Assembly: GCF_019320115.1 (NCBI RefSeq)
Contig: NC_089581.1
Span: forward strand, 70,762,448 to 70,826,447
Origin: Miscanthus floridulus
Taxonomy: Eukaryota > Streptophyta > Magnoliopsida > Poales > Poaceae
DNA: 64,000 nucleotides
Direction: 5' to 3'
A model generated the notes under the pieces. The model did no database searches. It saw nothing but the letters and a program-made list of their open reading frames with translations, and had not been told where the DNA came from. The first letter of the stretch is position 1. Each line of letters starts with the position of its first letter. The translations under genes and the position numbers were made by a program. Below, piece after piece: positions 1 to 9,810 of the stretch.

Positions 1-1001
1 AGCTCGACAGTGCATCATTGGGAAGGCCATAACTCAGCCATCTGGAGTGCGATCGAGGTCAATGAGAACTTGATGGAAAGCTTGTTTGATAAGATTTCAA
101 ATAGATCTAGTCTCATCTCAATATCACATCAGCAAGGCCTCCAAACCATCAACATATTCTGTTGCTGTTTCTGCTGGGAGCTACACTGTCGTTATGGGCT
201 TGTTATTCATCCTTGGGACCCTGGCCCAAGTGGGAGCACACCCCAAGAACTTGGAAAACCCACCAAGAAAGCCCTTGGACGTCCTCCTCCTTGGCCACCA
301 CCTTAGGAGGCCAGCAAAGACGTCCAAGCCAAGCCGGAGGCCCAGTCCAACTTGAGTTCGAGTCCATCTCGGGCTTCAGAACCAGTGTGTAGTAAAATAG
401 ACGTCCAGGTCGCATACGGACTCCGTTTTTGATGATCCACATATGGATGGAAAGATAATTTCATAAGGAAACCAATGGAAGTGGTCCCACATCAAAATTA
501 CATCAGAATCAATGGGAATCGTCGAAACAATTTGATGTCCAGAATCTGTCACGACGCTACGTCATCGTCTTTTAGGCCGTTGGGCCTTGTAACGTGTTGG
601 GACACCTTTAGGACGTGAAGAGGGATCCTTGGACGTCCCTTAGGCTATATAATCAGTAGCCACCACCTACTTTAGGTTTTGGGTTTTGCTTAGATTAATC
701 TATCAAGAACAGTTTCGCCGTTCTTCGGTTTGTGAGACCCCAACTTCGTGAGTTTAATCATTCATCTGTAATTTGGTTGCGTTCTTTCTTGTTCTTGCTT
801 GTGTTCTTCATTGCGCAGGCAGGGATTAGCCTTCTTGGTGAGGTCAACCATGTTCGTGACTCAGTTGATAACTAGAGGAGCTGTGGTGCTAAGATTGCAG
901 GGTTCGATCTTTCGATCTGAAGTCGGATCGGTGTGTCATTCTCCGCCACAACGATAGTTACTATCACCTGACGGAAGATCGGGATCCCCGTCTCCATTAG
1001 T
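1..1001 (+). mobile_element. Ty3/gypsy-like LTR fragment
   Basis: Non-coding sequence with the look of an LTR read on the plus strand. A TATA-like box (TATATAAT) lies at 645-652, followed by a T-rich leader with a 'gagaccccaacttcgtgag' type segment (~725-745) and an end near 1000 at 'cccgtctcca'. This order resembles the U3-R-U5 ends of grass gypsy LTRs. I cannot find the left end, a primer binding site or a target duplication, so it may be a solo or truncated LTR. Short ORFs here are not convincing proteins. The family assignment rests on recalled similarity. Confidence 0.4.
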
Positions 1002-1003
1002 AA

Positions 1004-2228
1004 GCACATGGTCTCGGTCTTGTGACTAGACGCTGGCGTGTAAACTGACTAGAGGCTCATGGTCTGAGTCCGGTCAGTGCTGACGTACGCTGACGTGAGG
1101 CGCACAGAGGAAACGTTGAGTGACCGGACGCTAGGTGAGTCCAGATGGTCATGAAATTTTGCGTTTGGAACCTTACTAGAAACGACTGAATGCTAGGGTC
1201 CTACATCTGGTCACTTTCTAACTAACGCATCCGGTCATCACTTGACCGTTGAGATCGGGCGATCGGCGTTTGAAGCCAATGACACGTGGCAAGCATCGGG
1301 CGATCGGCGTTTGAAGCCAATGACACGTGGCGTTTGAAGCCAATGACACGTGGCGATCATTGTGAGCTTAGCCAAAGCCCTCCCACTCATCTCCATCATT
1401 GATTCATCATCTTTGTGAGATTGGGAGAGGATCCAAGTGCATTGCTTGAGTGATTGCATCTAGAGGCACTTGGTATTTGTGTTTTGCTACGGGTTTCAGT
1501 TGTTTCTCTTCGTGGTTGCCGCCACCTAGATGGCTTGGAGCAGCGAGGATCGTTGAGCGGAGGTTGGTGATTGTCTCCGGCTCCGATCATGGTGATTGTG
1601 AGGGGTCTTGTGCCTTCCCCGACGGAGCGCCGAAAGGTAACTCTAGTGGATTTCTCATGTCATTGAGTCACCGCACTTGTGGGTAGGTTCTTGCGGTGTC
1701 CTATTGTGTGGATGAGGTTCGTGCAACACCTCTTAGCCGCCGAACCACCAAGTGTTGGTCGACACAACAGGGACTAGCGTGCCGGCAAGCACGTGAACCT
1801 CGGGAGAAAACTTAGTTGTCTCTTGCCCTTTGGTTTTCTCCCGGTGATTGATTTAGTATTCATATTGTGATAGGTTCACCCCTCTACACGATGGTATAAT
1901 CACCCTACTCACTCATTTATATTCTTGCAAACTAGTTGTAGCAAGCTCTTTAGTGCAACTAGAATTGAGAGCTTGCTTTGTAGTTTAAGTTCATCTAGTG
2001 GAGCTCTTTAGTGTAGCAAGTGTGAGAGCTCTTAGTGAGTAGTGAAATATCAAATCGTGTGTTTAGTGATCATAGCATCTAGAATTGTTGGATAGGTGGC
2101 TTGCAATCCTTGTAGAGCTAGAGCAAGTTTGCATTTCGCTATTTGTTATACTAATCAAATTGCTCTAGTTGATTTGTAGATTTTTAAATAGGCTATTCAC
2201 CCCCCTCTAGCCATATTTGGACCTTTCA
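1004..2228 (+). mobile_element. SIRE/Maximus-like copia LTR remnant
   Basis: The first third carries many degenerate 'ccggtcagtgctgac' and 'ccggacgct' type words (~1020-1135). The right end reads 'ctattcacccccctctag' and ends 'acctttca' at 2228. Both are characteristic of grass SIRE/Maximus (Opie/Ji-type) copia LTRs, whose LTR would normally be followed by a Met-tRNA primer site. That site is absent after 2228, and no TG start is obvious at the left, so this is a 5'-truncated or solo LTR. Nothing in it is convincingly coding. Confidence 0.6.
1267..1353 (+). repeat. three 23-bp repeats each with CCAAT and a G-box
   Basis: The 23-bp unit starting cgtttgaagccaat and ending gacacgtgg occurs at 1267-1289, 1308-1330 and 1331-1353. 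The first two copies are part of a longer 41-bp direct repeat; the third abuts the second directly. Each copy holds CCAAT followed 4 bp later by CACGTG (1283-1288, 1324-1329, 1347-1352), inside an ACACGTGGC word that matches an ABRE/G-box core. They lie upstream in the LTR, where U3 regulatory sites are expected. Confidence 0.85.
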
Positions 2229-2565
2229 TAAGATGGCATCGATGAATCCATGCCTTGTCTGTACATGGCCTTTTTCCAAATGCACACCACAATGGATGGC
2301 TCTGTGAACCTCGTGGCATCTCCAATCTTCGGCGTTGCTCTATCTTCAGTAGCATTCTTCTAGTACCTCTTGTGTGCACCATTTTGGTGAACTACGACAC
2401 ATAACGATATCTGTGGTTTGTTGTGAGAGGAAAACACTATATCATGGCTGATAAGCCCTGGCTAAAACCAACATGCATGGAGAGGCTCCCTAGCAGGGCG
2501 CCATTTTATAGGCTAGCTATCGCGGTAGGTGGGAGCAGTGCTCCTACTGTGGTGATTAGCAGGAG
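2229..2565. other. unassigned spacer between LTR remnant and CACTA element
   Basis: No gene is supported. A TATA-like word on the minus strand (TATAAAAT around 2500) and a short minus ORF (2197-2382) suggest old promoter-proximal sequence, but I recognise no product. A 9-bp inverted repeat (AGTGCTCCT 2537-2545, AGGAGCACT 2561-2569) overlaps the left CACTA terminus. Confidence 0.4.
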
Positions 2566-2589
2566 CACTACTGGCCCATGAGGGAATAT

Positions 2590-2975
2590 TCATATCACTG
2601 TCAGTTTTGTTAAAAACCGGTAGTGATAGGAGTCATTAGTGCCAGTTTTTAGAACCGGTAGTGATTCCATGTATCACTGTCGCGAGGGGATTGACAAACC
2701 GACAACTTTTTTTTAAATTAGAGCCACTGCCGTATCACTGTCAGTTTTGTTAAAAAACCAGCAGTGATAGGGGTCATTAGTGCTAGTTTTTAGAATCGGC
2801 AGTGATTCCATGTATCACTATCGCGATAGGCTTGACAAACTGATGGCTTTTATTTTTTTTGAAAGCAGAGCCACTGCCGTATCACTATCGGTTTTATTAA
2901 GAAACCGGCAGTGATAGTGACCATTAGTGCCGGTTTTTAGAACCGGTAGTGATGCCATTTATCAGTGTCGGTTTT
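2590..2975. repeat. left subterminal repeats of CACTA element 1
   Basis: Three imperfect ~130-bp units repeat the pattern 'tatcactgtcagttttgtta... aaccggtagtgatagg... cattagtgccagtttttagaaccggtagtgat'. Each pairs an atcactgccggttt word with its inverted complement. Such inverted words near CACTA ends are the usual binding sites for the TNPA-type protein of this superfamily; that role here is inferred from the family. Confidence 0.8.
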
Positions 2976-3000
2976 AAAAAAAAAATAAAAAAAAACTGTC

Positions 3001-3075
3001 CCGCCTTGGTTTCGAACCGAGGGAGCGAGAAAGAGGGATTAGTGGCTTAACCGCTGTGTTAAAGGAGGATTTACG
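3001..3075 (-). other. tRNA-like segment (pol III A/B-box-like) in CACTA arm
   Basis: On the minus strand an A-box-like stretch (ACACAGCGGTTAAG) is followed about 35 bp later by a B-box-like GGTTCGAAACC and an AAGGCGGGA tail. The spacing resembles a tRNA D-arm and T-arm. I could not form an acceptor stem, so this is a tRNA-derived relic and not a tRNA gene. A similar segment follows at 3145-3225. Confidence 0.45.
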
Positions 3076-3144
3076 TTAGGAAATGTTTGTTATTATTTTT
3101 ATAGTTTAAGTTGAGGTTCATTTAATTCTGTAAAAATATAAAAA

Positions 3145-3225
3145 AAGTTTGCCGCACCTAGGATTCGAACCAAGGGCGCGGGCTTCACAGTAGCTGGCTT
3201 TTATCGCTGCGCTAGCATTAAGGAT
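3145..3225 (-). other. second tRNA-like segment in CACTA arm
   Basis: On the minus strand GCTAGCGCAGCGATAAAAGC (A-box-like) is followed by TTGGTTCGAATCCTAGG (B-box/T-arm-like). The T-arm stem can form with one mismatch, but the 3' GTGCGGC has no complementary 5' acceptor strand. It has the same orientation as the segment at 3001-3075. A tRNA-derived relic is the best reading. Confidence 0.45.
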
Positions 3226-3501
3226 TACGTTAGTTTAGTTTATGTTTTTTCTTTTATCCATTTAGTGCATGTAAATACATATAATTTATTGTAAAATAAT
3301 ACAAATATTTGTGTCTCAATTATTTAATTCCATGATAATTAATTAATGGTCTATAATTATCAAATAATAGTGTTTCTGAACATCATCTCAATATTTGATT
3401 ACATAGTCAATTATTTAATTTTAGAGAAGCGCACAAAATATAAATTAGATTACATAGTTGGTGAACAACGTCCGAATAATGATTACATAGTTAACAATAA
3501 T

Positions 3502-6500
3502 TTAACTATCTTTAGGTGCATCAACAATGAGGGCCTCATTGTGATCAAGCCGTACGTAAGCAGGTTCATCACCCTCTTGAAGGATAGGTAGGGGTACATT
3601 CGCCCCGAATGGAGGCATTTCCTGATAGCCCCTGTAGTCTTCTTCGTCCGTCACTCCATCGACACCGACAATCTTCCTTTTCCCTTCTAGGATTACTTTT
3701 AGCCTTCCTTTTGTCTTGTTGTCCCTTGCATAGAAGACTTGCATAACATCTCTTGCAAGGACGAAGGGGTCATCTCTGTATGCGGTCTTAGTGAGATTAA
3801 CGGTAGTGAACCCTTCGTTATCAGTGTTGATTTCCTTGAGCCGGACCCACTGGCAGCGAAAAAGAGCTGCCTTCAACAGACCATAGGCTAGCTCCCATAT
3901 CTCCTCTATGAAACCATAGTATGTCGCCTGCACATTGCCATTTTCATCGTGAGCATCAAAATGAACACCACAATTTTGGTATGTGCACTTTCTATCTTGT
4001 TTTTTTTGTGTAAAATATGAATCCATTGATCTCATACCCTTGGTACTTAAGATATGTACTCGAAGGTCCCTTGGCTAAGGCATCCAGTTGATTACCCAAC
4101 TTTATTCCAAGCAAGCGATGTCTCAACTAGTTAACAAATTCCTCCTTATTTTTTTATCCAGCCAAGCCTGTGACCTGCTCGGATATAGAGTTTGCAGTGA
4201 TTGCCTGTGCTCATCAATGTATGGCATCACACCCTCGACTTGCCGGAGAACAACGAACTATGCCTATCTGAAAGAAACATGGTCATCTATTGTAACAGAT
4301 TTCTCCCCGATCGTTCCTTTGCCACGTAGTCTTCCCTCATGATGAGATTCTGGAACTCTGACCCTTTTGATGTCCAGATAATATGTGCAGAACTCAATGG
4401 CCTCCTCCATTGACCATCTTTCAACCATGCCCCCCTTCTGGCCTGAATCTATTCCTAACATACCTCCTAAAAACTCTCATCAATCTTTTGAAAGGGAACA
4501 TCTAATGCAGGTACATTGGGCCAAGGGCTCTAATTTGGTCAACAAGATGAATGAGCAGATGCAATGAGATATCAAAGTAAGTCAGCGGGAAATGCATCTC
4601 AAGCCTAACAAGAGTTTCGGCTATGTCCTACTGCAGCTTCTCTCGCATTGACACATCAATGACCTTTTTTGAGATCGCATTGAAGAACGAGCAAAGTTTT
4701 ATGATTGGGGCACAGACCTTTGGGGGGAGGATACCACATAGGGCAATAGGGAGCAACTGAGTCATAATGACATGACAGTCATGGGCCTTCACAGGGCCAT
4801 AGTTGAACTTGAGTTCTCTCATGTTCACTAGCCTCTTCGGGTTCGCACAGTAGCCCATCGGGACTTTGAGTTCATTGAAGAAAGAAATAAGCGCACGCTT
4901 TTCTTCCTTCTTCAATGTCCATGACGCAACCAGAAGTTTGAACTGACCATTTTCTAGCTCCATAGGATGCAGCTCCTTCCTGATTCCCAAGTGTTGCATG
5001 TCCAAGTGTGTGGCTAGTGAATCCTTTGATGTCCCCCCGGTGTCCATCAAGGTGTCAAGAGTGTTAGCGCACACATTTTTAGTGATGTGCATGGGATCAA
5101 GACAGTGGCGTACACTCAGAAATGGCTAGTAAGGTAGTTTCTAGAAAACTGACTTTTTCTTCCAAACGCTCCCATCAGGCGTTGCTACTGCATTGTCCCC
5201 CTTCCCAAGGACAACCTCTAGTTTGTTGAGTTCTCGAAGTATCATAGGCCTGTCTCGATATTTTGGAGCTAAGCATTTCTCAATAGTACCGTTGAAATCT
5301 TTTTTATTCCTGTGGTAAGGGTGATCCTTAGGTAAGAACCTACGGTGTCCCATATAAACTATCTTTGAGTTGTTTGGCAGATTTACCGCATCGGTGTCGT
5401 CCAAGCACTTGACACATCTAGTATAGTCTTTTGTCTTCTCTCTGAACAACAAACCTCAACCTGGCAGGTCAGTGATTGTAGCGATAAGTACTCCCTTGAT
5501 CATGACATGTTCCTTTTTGTACTTGTCGCAAACATTCAGCATACCCTTTTCAAACATCTCCACTAGTTCATCGATCACTGGTTCCAGAAACACATCGATG
5601 CCATTCCTAAGTTGTCTTGGCCCTTGGATTAGTAGTGGCATCTGGATGTATGACCACTTCATACAGACCCAAGGTGGAAGGTTGTATATACAGAGCGTCA
5701 CTGGCCAGGTGCTATGATTACTTCTAACCTAGTCGAAAGGATTCATCCCATCTGTGCTCAAAGCAAACCAAAGGTACCTTACCTCTCCACCGATGTCCTT
5801 ATAGAACATAGTATTGACAGTCCTCCAGTCATGCCGATCGGTGGGGTGCCTCATCATTGTATCTTTCTTACACTCTTCGCCATGTCAGCGCAACAGCTTT
5901 GCAGACTTTGCACATGCAAACAGCCTATGCACCCGAGGAGCTATAGGGAAATACCAAACTACCTTTACGGGACCTCCTCTGGTCTTGGTACCCTCATCTG
6001 ACGGCCCTTCCTTGTACCGTGGAGCTTCACACTTGGGGCACTTGTCGAAGTCTTTGTATTTTTCTCCACGGTACAATATGCAATCATTGGAACACGCGTG
6101 GATTTTTTCAACCTCGAGGTCGATGGGGCAGATCATTTGCTTAGCCAAGTATGTCTTTTCTGGCAACTCATTTTTTTCTGGGAGCATTTTCCTTATTATA
6201 CCTAACAACTGATCGAAGCCTTTATCGCTCAATCCGTTTGTCGATTTGAACTCTAACAGCATGATGTCGGCTTCTAGTTTGCTCATTGGACAATTCCTAT
6301 ACAATGGTGTTTTGCCATCTTGTCTCATTTTCTCTAGCTTTCTCAGCTGTCTTTCACTAAGACATCCGGTCTCTACATTACGTAGCAGCTGAGAAATGCC
6401 ATCGTTATCCTCGGTGTCATCAACTAGCGTGTTCCTAAACACATTATTAATTGTGGCCATAGGTTCCATGTTGACACCGGGTTCCTCATCAGCATCATGG

Positions 6501-6889
6501 ATGGCTATGTCAGGCATCTCCATATCATCATCGTTTTCCTGTAGAACATTCACACCAACCTCGCCATGCATAGTCCATATCATATAGTTTGGCATGAACC
6601 CCCTGGTAATCAAGTGCAATCGTATAGACTCAATTTGATGAAAGTTCCTTTGATTCTTGCTATGTTTGCATGGGCAGAAGATAGGGTTCCCATTCCCAGC
6701 ATGGGCTTTGGCATCGGTGATAAACTGGCTAACGCCATGCATGTACCGCTTGTCCATTTGGGACAGATGCATGCACTCTCGATCCATCTCTGCACAAAAA
6801 ATACTGAGACAGTAATTACAAAGAATTAATAAGAAATCGAGCTTCATGAACAATAATTGTAGCTCGAAAGTACCATTTTTGGAAAACAT
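3502..6889 (-). pseudogene. TNP2-type CACTA transposase, broken
   Basis: TNP2 is the catalytic transposase of CACTA elements. Reading from 6889 downwards, fragments appear in the expected order. First is the transposase-associated domain with a CPCKHSKN motif (~6800-6580). The Transposase_21 core follows, with IHACSNDCILYRGE and CPKCEAPRY (~6110-6000), DVFLEPVIDELVEMFE (~5600) and DPMHITKNVCAN (~5100-5060). DUF4218-type sequence with KAHDCHVIM follows (~4790). A DUF4216-type end is near 4035-3502 (EEIWELAYG, ALFRCQWV, DPFVLARDVMQVFYA). The reading frame changes several times and is stopped between 5885 and 5700, near 5453 and near 5140; some breaks may be introns, but not all. The gene cannot make a full protein as read. 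Confidence 0.85.
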
Positions 6890-7419
6890 TATTGTACACT
6901 AATTATTGGAAAATTGAAATTGGTAGCCCCGGCCCTGTAAATTGAAAATCGTAGTAAAAACAATTATTGCACAATAATAAAGAACATCTATTCTACTCTA
7001 CTTCTAAGAACTAATTATAACATCACATACTAAGAATGATGATCTTGACCACCATGGAATAATTAGCTAGGAATTTAAATGTGTTCATAGACACCGACCT
7101 TTTGGATGATGGATTCACCACAATTTGAGCCTTGCACAAATGTCTAATTCGAAAAGTGCTCTCTAGAATGGAGAAAGAACTAGAATGAGAATCAAGCAAT
7201 GTAGCCATCAAAACAAAGATAATTAAGCAACAAAATCAAAGGAGTGGATGTTTGTTACTAACCTTAAAGCAAAAAGATCAAGCCATTCTTCAAAATCCAA
7301 GCGCTAGCTTCATGGTGAAGAGCAGACGCAACAATGGAGGGAAGGACCCAAACATGCGCCTCTGTTCTCAGGATGGAAGAGAGGAGGAAGCAGAGGACGA
7401 CTGTAGCCTTTTTGTGTTG

Positions 7420-7696
7420 TAGGCTTATCACCATCGGTTGTTAGCTAGAATCGACAGTGATAGATCAAAATCATTGTCAGCTCTTGGCTTAAATTGGCAG
7501 TGATGAGTGGCCACCAAAACACTACTGGTTCAAGCCACAAACCGGTAGTGATGTGGTCCTTCACTGCAGGTTTTAGCCCGGCCCCAATCATTTTCTCATT
7601 TTCAAGCACATAATCGGCAGTGAAGGTACATCACTGCCGGTTGTCACAAATCCGGTAGTGATGAGGCTGGCAGTGATGTCCAAATCTGGGGTAGTG
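7420..7696. repeat. right subterminal repeats and TIR of CACTA element 1
   Basis: Words such as aaccggtagtgatg, cggcagtgaagg and ctggcagtgatg recur between 7430 and 7680. The terminus is ctggggtagtg, ending at 7696. This is the 5' end of the element relative to its transposase. Confidence 0.75.
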
Positions 7697-7738
7697 CTTG
7701 CTAGTGAGAATAGTTAAGAAGGTCGTGCATTTGGATAA

Positions 7739-8150
7739 GGGTTATTTGGATTGGTACCATTACAATTCTCAGAACTTTGAGATGTACCATTAAAATTCAC
7801 CTATTTTGAGTTTTACCATTATAATTCAATGTTTCACTGAGTTTTGCCATTTTTTACGTCTTCCAGCTGCTTAGGCCCACTAGCAGGCATATGCATACTA
7901 TTCGCTTTTCTATATGGATGTATTTGTCCCCATCCTGAAGTTGAAAGAGCCCTGTGCCCGTGGCCCCATCTCTCAGTCTGTTCTCCTCCTCACGCTCACT
8001 CTGTCTCTCACTCTCTCGTCCTCCCGACACGGCGATGATGGCGGAACCCTAACCCTAGCCGTCGGCGTCCTAGAGCCTGAGTCAACTGCCGCCGCCGCCC
8101 AACTCCACTGCCGCCCAACTCCACTGTCGCCCACGCCTGAGCTGTCCTCC
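7739..8150 (+). repeat. left MULE terminal inverted repeat
   Basis: About 412 bp, matching the inverse of 12893-13300 with only scattered substitutions and a few short indels. It contains tandem telobox words (aaccctaaccctag, 8045-8058) close to where transcription into the plus-strand gene would begin. The TSD copy TTTGGATAA lies immediately outside at 7730-7738. Confidence 0.92.
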
Positions 8151-8267
8151 TGTGGCCCCATCTCTTGGTCTGTAGGCTCTGCTCCGTGGATGCGCCGAGC
8201 TTTTGAAGCCATGGGCGAGTAGTGGACTGGAAGCCCGATGAATGTACCTTCGATGGGCTCGAGCGCG

Positions 8268-8771
8268 ATGGCCAGCGGCAGATTGGAGTGCCCTTATCAC
8301 CTTGTTCCTTTGGTCCGGATCTAGAGTAAGCAGCCAGCGACAAAGGATCAGTGGTTTCTCATGTGCCCGTACAACATTAAGGTTAGGATTCTTGACATTG
8401 TTGACCTTACTATTTCTCTTGATGCTACTCTGATTGATGCATTTTTGTGTGTAGGGTGATCATACTACCTGCGGCTTCATCTACTCTGAGTTGTAGATTG
8501 AGCCTTGGAAGCAAAGGAACGCCGGTTGCAGACTGGTAAGGAGACATCAGCTGACTGTTATGCCGAATTGAAGGAAGAATTGCAAGAGTTGAAGCAAACT
8601 GTGGATAGTGTTGTAGTTGATCTGTGGAAACTAAAGGTCCAACCTACTAAGCCTGAGCTAGACACGAAGAAATGCCATATTGTGCTTGATTGTTCAGTTG
8701 TATCGCTAGTTTTTTTTGGCTTTGTAGGTGTCCTGATTGGTGCATTTGTTGTTGCTGTTATGTGGAAGTGA
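8268..8771 (+). pseudogene. GRF-type zinc-finger / coiled-coil / membrane protein, broken
   Basis: ATG at 8268 opens MASGRLECPYHLVPLVRI, then an in-frame TAG (8322-8324), then SKQPATKDQWFLMCPYNIK. A well-formed intron (gttagg...gtgtgtag, 8382-8454) joins phase 0 to GDHTTCGFIYSE. The C-P...S K..W F..CP....CGFIYS spacing fits a GRF zinc finger. After a second stop and a frame change near 8500, the frame continues with AYAELKEELQELK-type coiled coil (~8550-8640) and a hydrophobic segment VVSLVFFGFVGVLIGAFVVA that predicts one C-terminal membrane helix; it ends at 8771. The gene starts just inside the left TIR and converges on the transposase, the position of mudrB in MuDR. Its function in the element is unknown. 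The stops and frame change make it a relic as read. Confidence 0.65.
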
Positions 8772-8882
8772 ACAGCTAGAATGTGTGTTAGTCGGCTAAT
8801 GTAAGTGTGGGTTAGCTAATGTGTGACTGTGTGTATGTATGTTATCCTGGAATTGAAATGAAATGAAATGTGTTCTGTTGAA

Positions 8883-9145
8883 TCAATTGACATCTTGTGT
8901 TTTGAATACCAGATATCTTCTTTTCTTTCTAGAATCTTCGAGCATTAGATCTACTTCTTTTATTCTATGTTCAAAGCATTTTCTTGCCCTCAAAGCACTA
9001 CTCTCTAGTTCTTGAATATGTGTCTTATGAGATTCCCGATCTAATGAAAGCTCTTGCCTGAGTTTTGATATTATATTGTCACTATTCTCCTTGTCCTTCT
9101 GAAGCTTAAGCAACTCCTCCTTTGTAGATTCTAACTGGTTGTGGT
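8883..9145 (-). pseudogene. captured kinesin (KIN-14-like) coiled-coil fragment
   Basis: The minus strand is open across LESTKEELLKLQKDKEN, ISKLRQELSLDRESHKTH and EHRIKEVDLMLEDSRKK. The final motif resembles the neck/stalk coiled coil just upstream of the motor in plant KIN-14 kinesins, where 'LE..LKE.E.LL.DSR..' is usual. No motor domain follows. The open frame continues beyond 9145 only as antisense of the receptor-kinase fragment, so I end this fragment there. It is probably transduplicated host exon sequence, and the family call is moderately certain. Confidence 0.55.
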
Positions 9146-9171
9146 TCGCTAGGACAGTTAGGCCTAAAGCA

Positions 9172-9462
9172 CTAATGAAGTTTGGAGAGACGGTGGAGAA
9201 ATGCCTTGCAGAGTATGGTGTCGAGCATCCTACCATGGGGGATGTGCTATGGAACTTGGAGTTTGTGCTACAGATGCAGGAGGCAGGTCCAGACATGTCC
9301 AACATCGACAGTATGAATCAGATCTCTGAACTCCCTTCAAATGCAAACAGAGTAATCTCCCTGGATATTAGCACTACAGATCAAAGCCGTATGCCGATCG
9401 AGTACTCCGACATGTCGACAAGTAACACCTTCTCGTAGCTAATCAATGCAGAAGGAAGGTGA
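9172..9462 (+). pseudogene. captured CrRLK1L receptor-kinase C-terminus
   Basis: The plus strand encodes KFGETVEKCLAEYGV, then PTMGDVLWNLEFVLQMQEA, then a ~70-residue polar tail ending NTFS, a stop, LINAEGR and TGA. This is the end of the kinase domain (the RPTMGDVLWNLE block) and the C-terminal tail of a FERONIA/THESEUS-type (CrRLK1L) receptor kinase, whose usual end is FSQLVN..GR. The TAG at 9436-9438 replaces the expected Gln codon. Nothing of the rest of the kinase is present. It abuts the kinesin fragment head to head, so two unrelated genes supplied these pieces. Confidence 0.75.
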
Positions 9463-9571
9463 ACTGGATAGAAGTGTTCTAGAGGCACTAAAAAATACAT
9501 AAGGAAGGTGAACTGGATAGAAGTGTTTAAGACACTGAAAAATGTTGAGTGATAGAAGTGTTTGAGACACT
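9451..9571 (+). repeat. short tandem repeats after the captured fragment
   Basis: The words ggaaggtgaactggatagaa and gaagtgtt(t)..agacact recur three times (starting near 9453, 9503 and 9549), the last copy partial. They look like local duplication of the 3' end of the captured sequence. No coding role is evident. Confidence 0.6.
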
Positions 9572-9810
9572 TATACAGAACTGAGCATAGCGTACCAGCA
9601 TATCAGGTTCACAACCACTTAAATCAACATAATAGCATACCAGGTTCACAACCATACAAGGTTCCAGCATTCTAACTACAAGGTTCTAGGAATCCAACTA
9701 CAATGTTACACAAACAACAAGGTTCAACTACTGATCTTACAAAAGCATACCGGTAGCAGCATACATGTTCTTTTTTATTACAAAAGCATATCATAAGCTA
9801 CTAACAAGCT

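Larger units (their letters stand above)
2566..7696 (-). mobile_element. CACTA (En/Spm) element, decayed, TNP2 only
   Basis: The element is bounded by CACTAC at 2566 and GTAGTG ending at 7696. Read on the minus strand it starts CACTACCCCAGATTTGG. Both ends carry arrays of atcactgccggttt / aaccggcagtgat words, the subterminal repeats typical of grass CACTA elements. A TNP2-type transposase relic lies inside on the minus strand. The 3-bp flanks (GAG before 2566, CTT after 7696) do not match, so either the left boundary is wrong or the target duplication has mutated. No TNPA-like second gene is visible. Confidence 0.75.

Noticed and set aside
3001..3225. Functional tRNA genes
   Set aside because: A- and B-box-like motifs exist but no acceptor stem pairs, and there is no clear anticodon arm.
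2566..7696. Target-site duplication for CACTA element 1
   Set aside because: The 3-bp flanks are GAG and CTT. I did not force another boundary to obtain a match.
8883..9305. 140-codon minus ORF as one gene
   Set aside because: Its first ~55 codons are the antisense of the receptor-kinase fragment; only the rest resembles a kinesin coiled coil.
9139..9438. A receptor-kinase gene
   Set aside because: Only the last part of the kinase domain and the tail are present, inside a MULE and ending in a premature TAG. It is a captured fragment.
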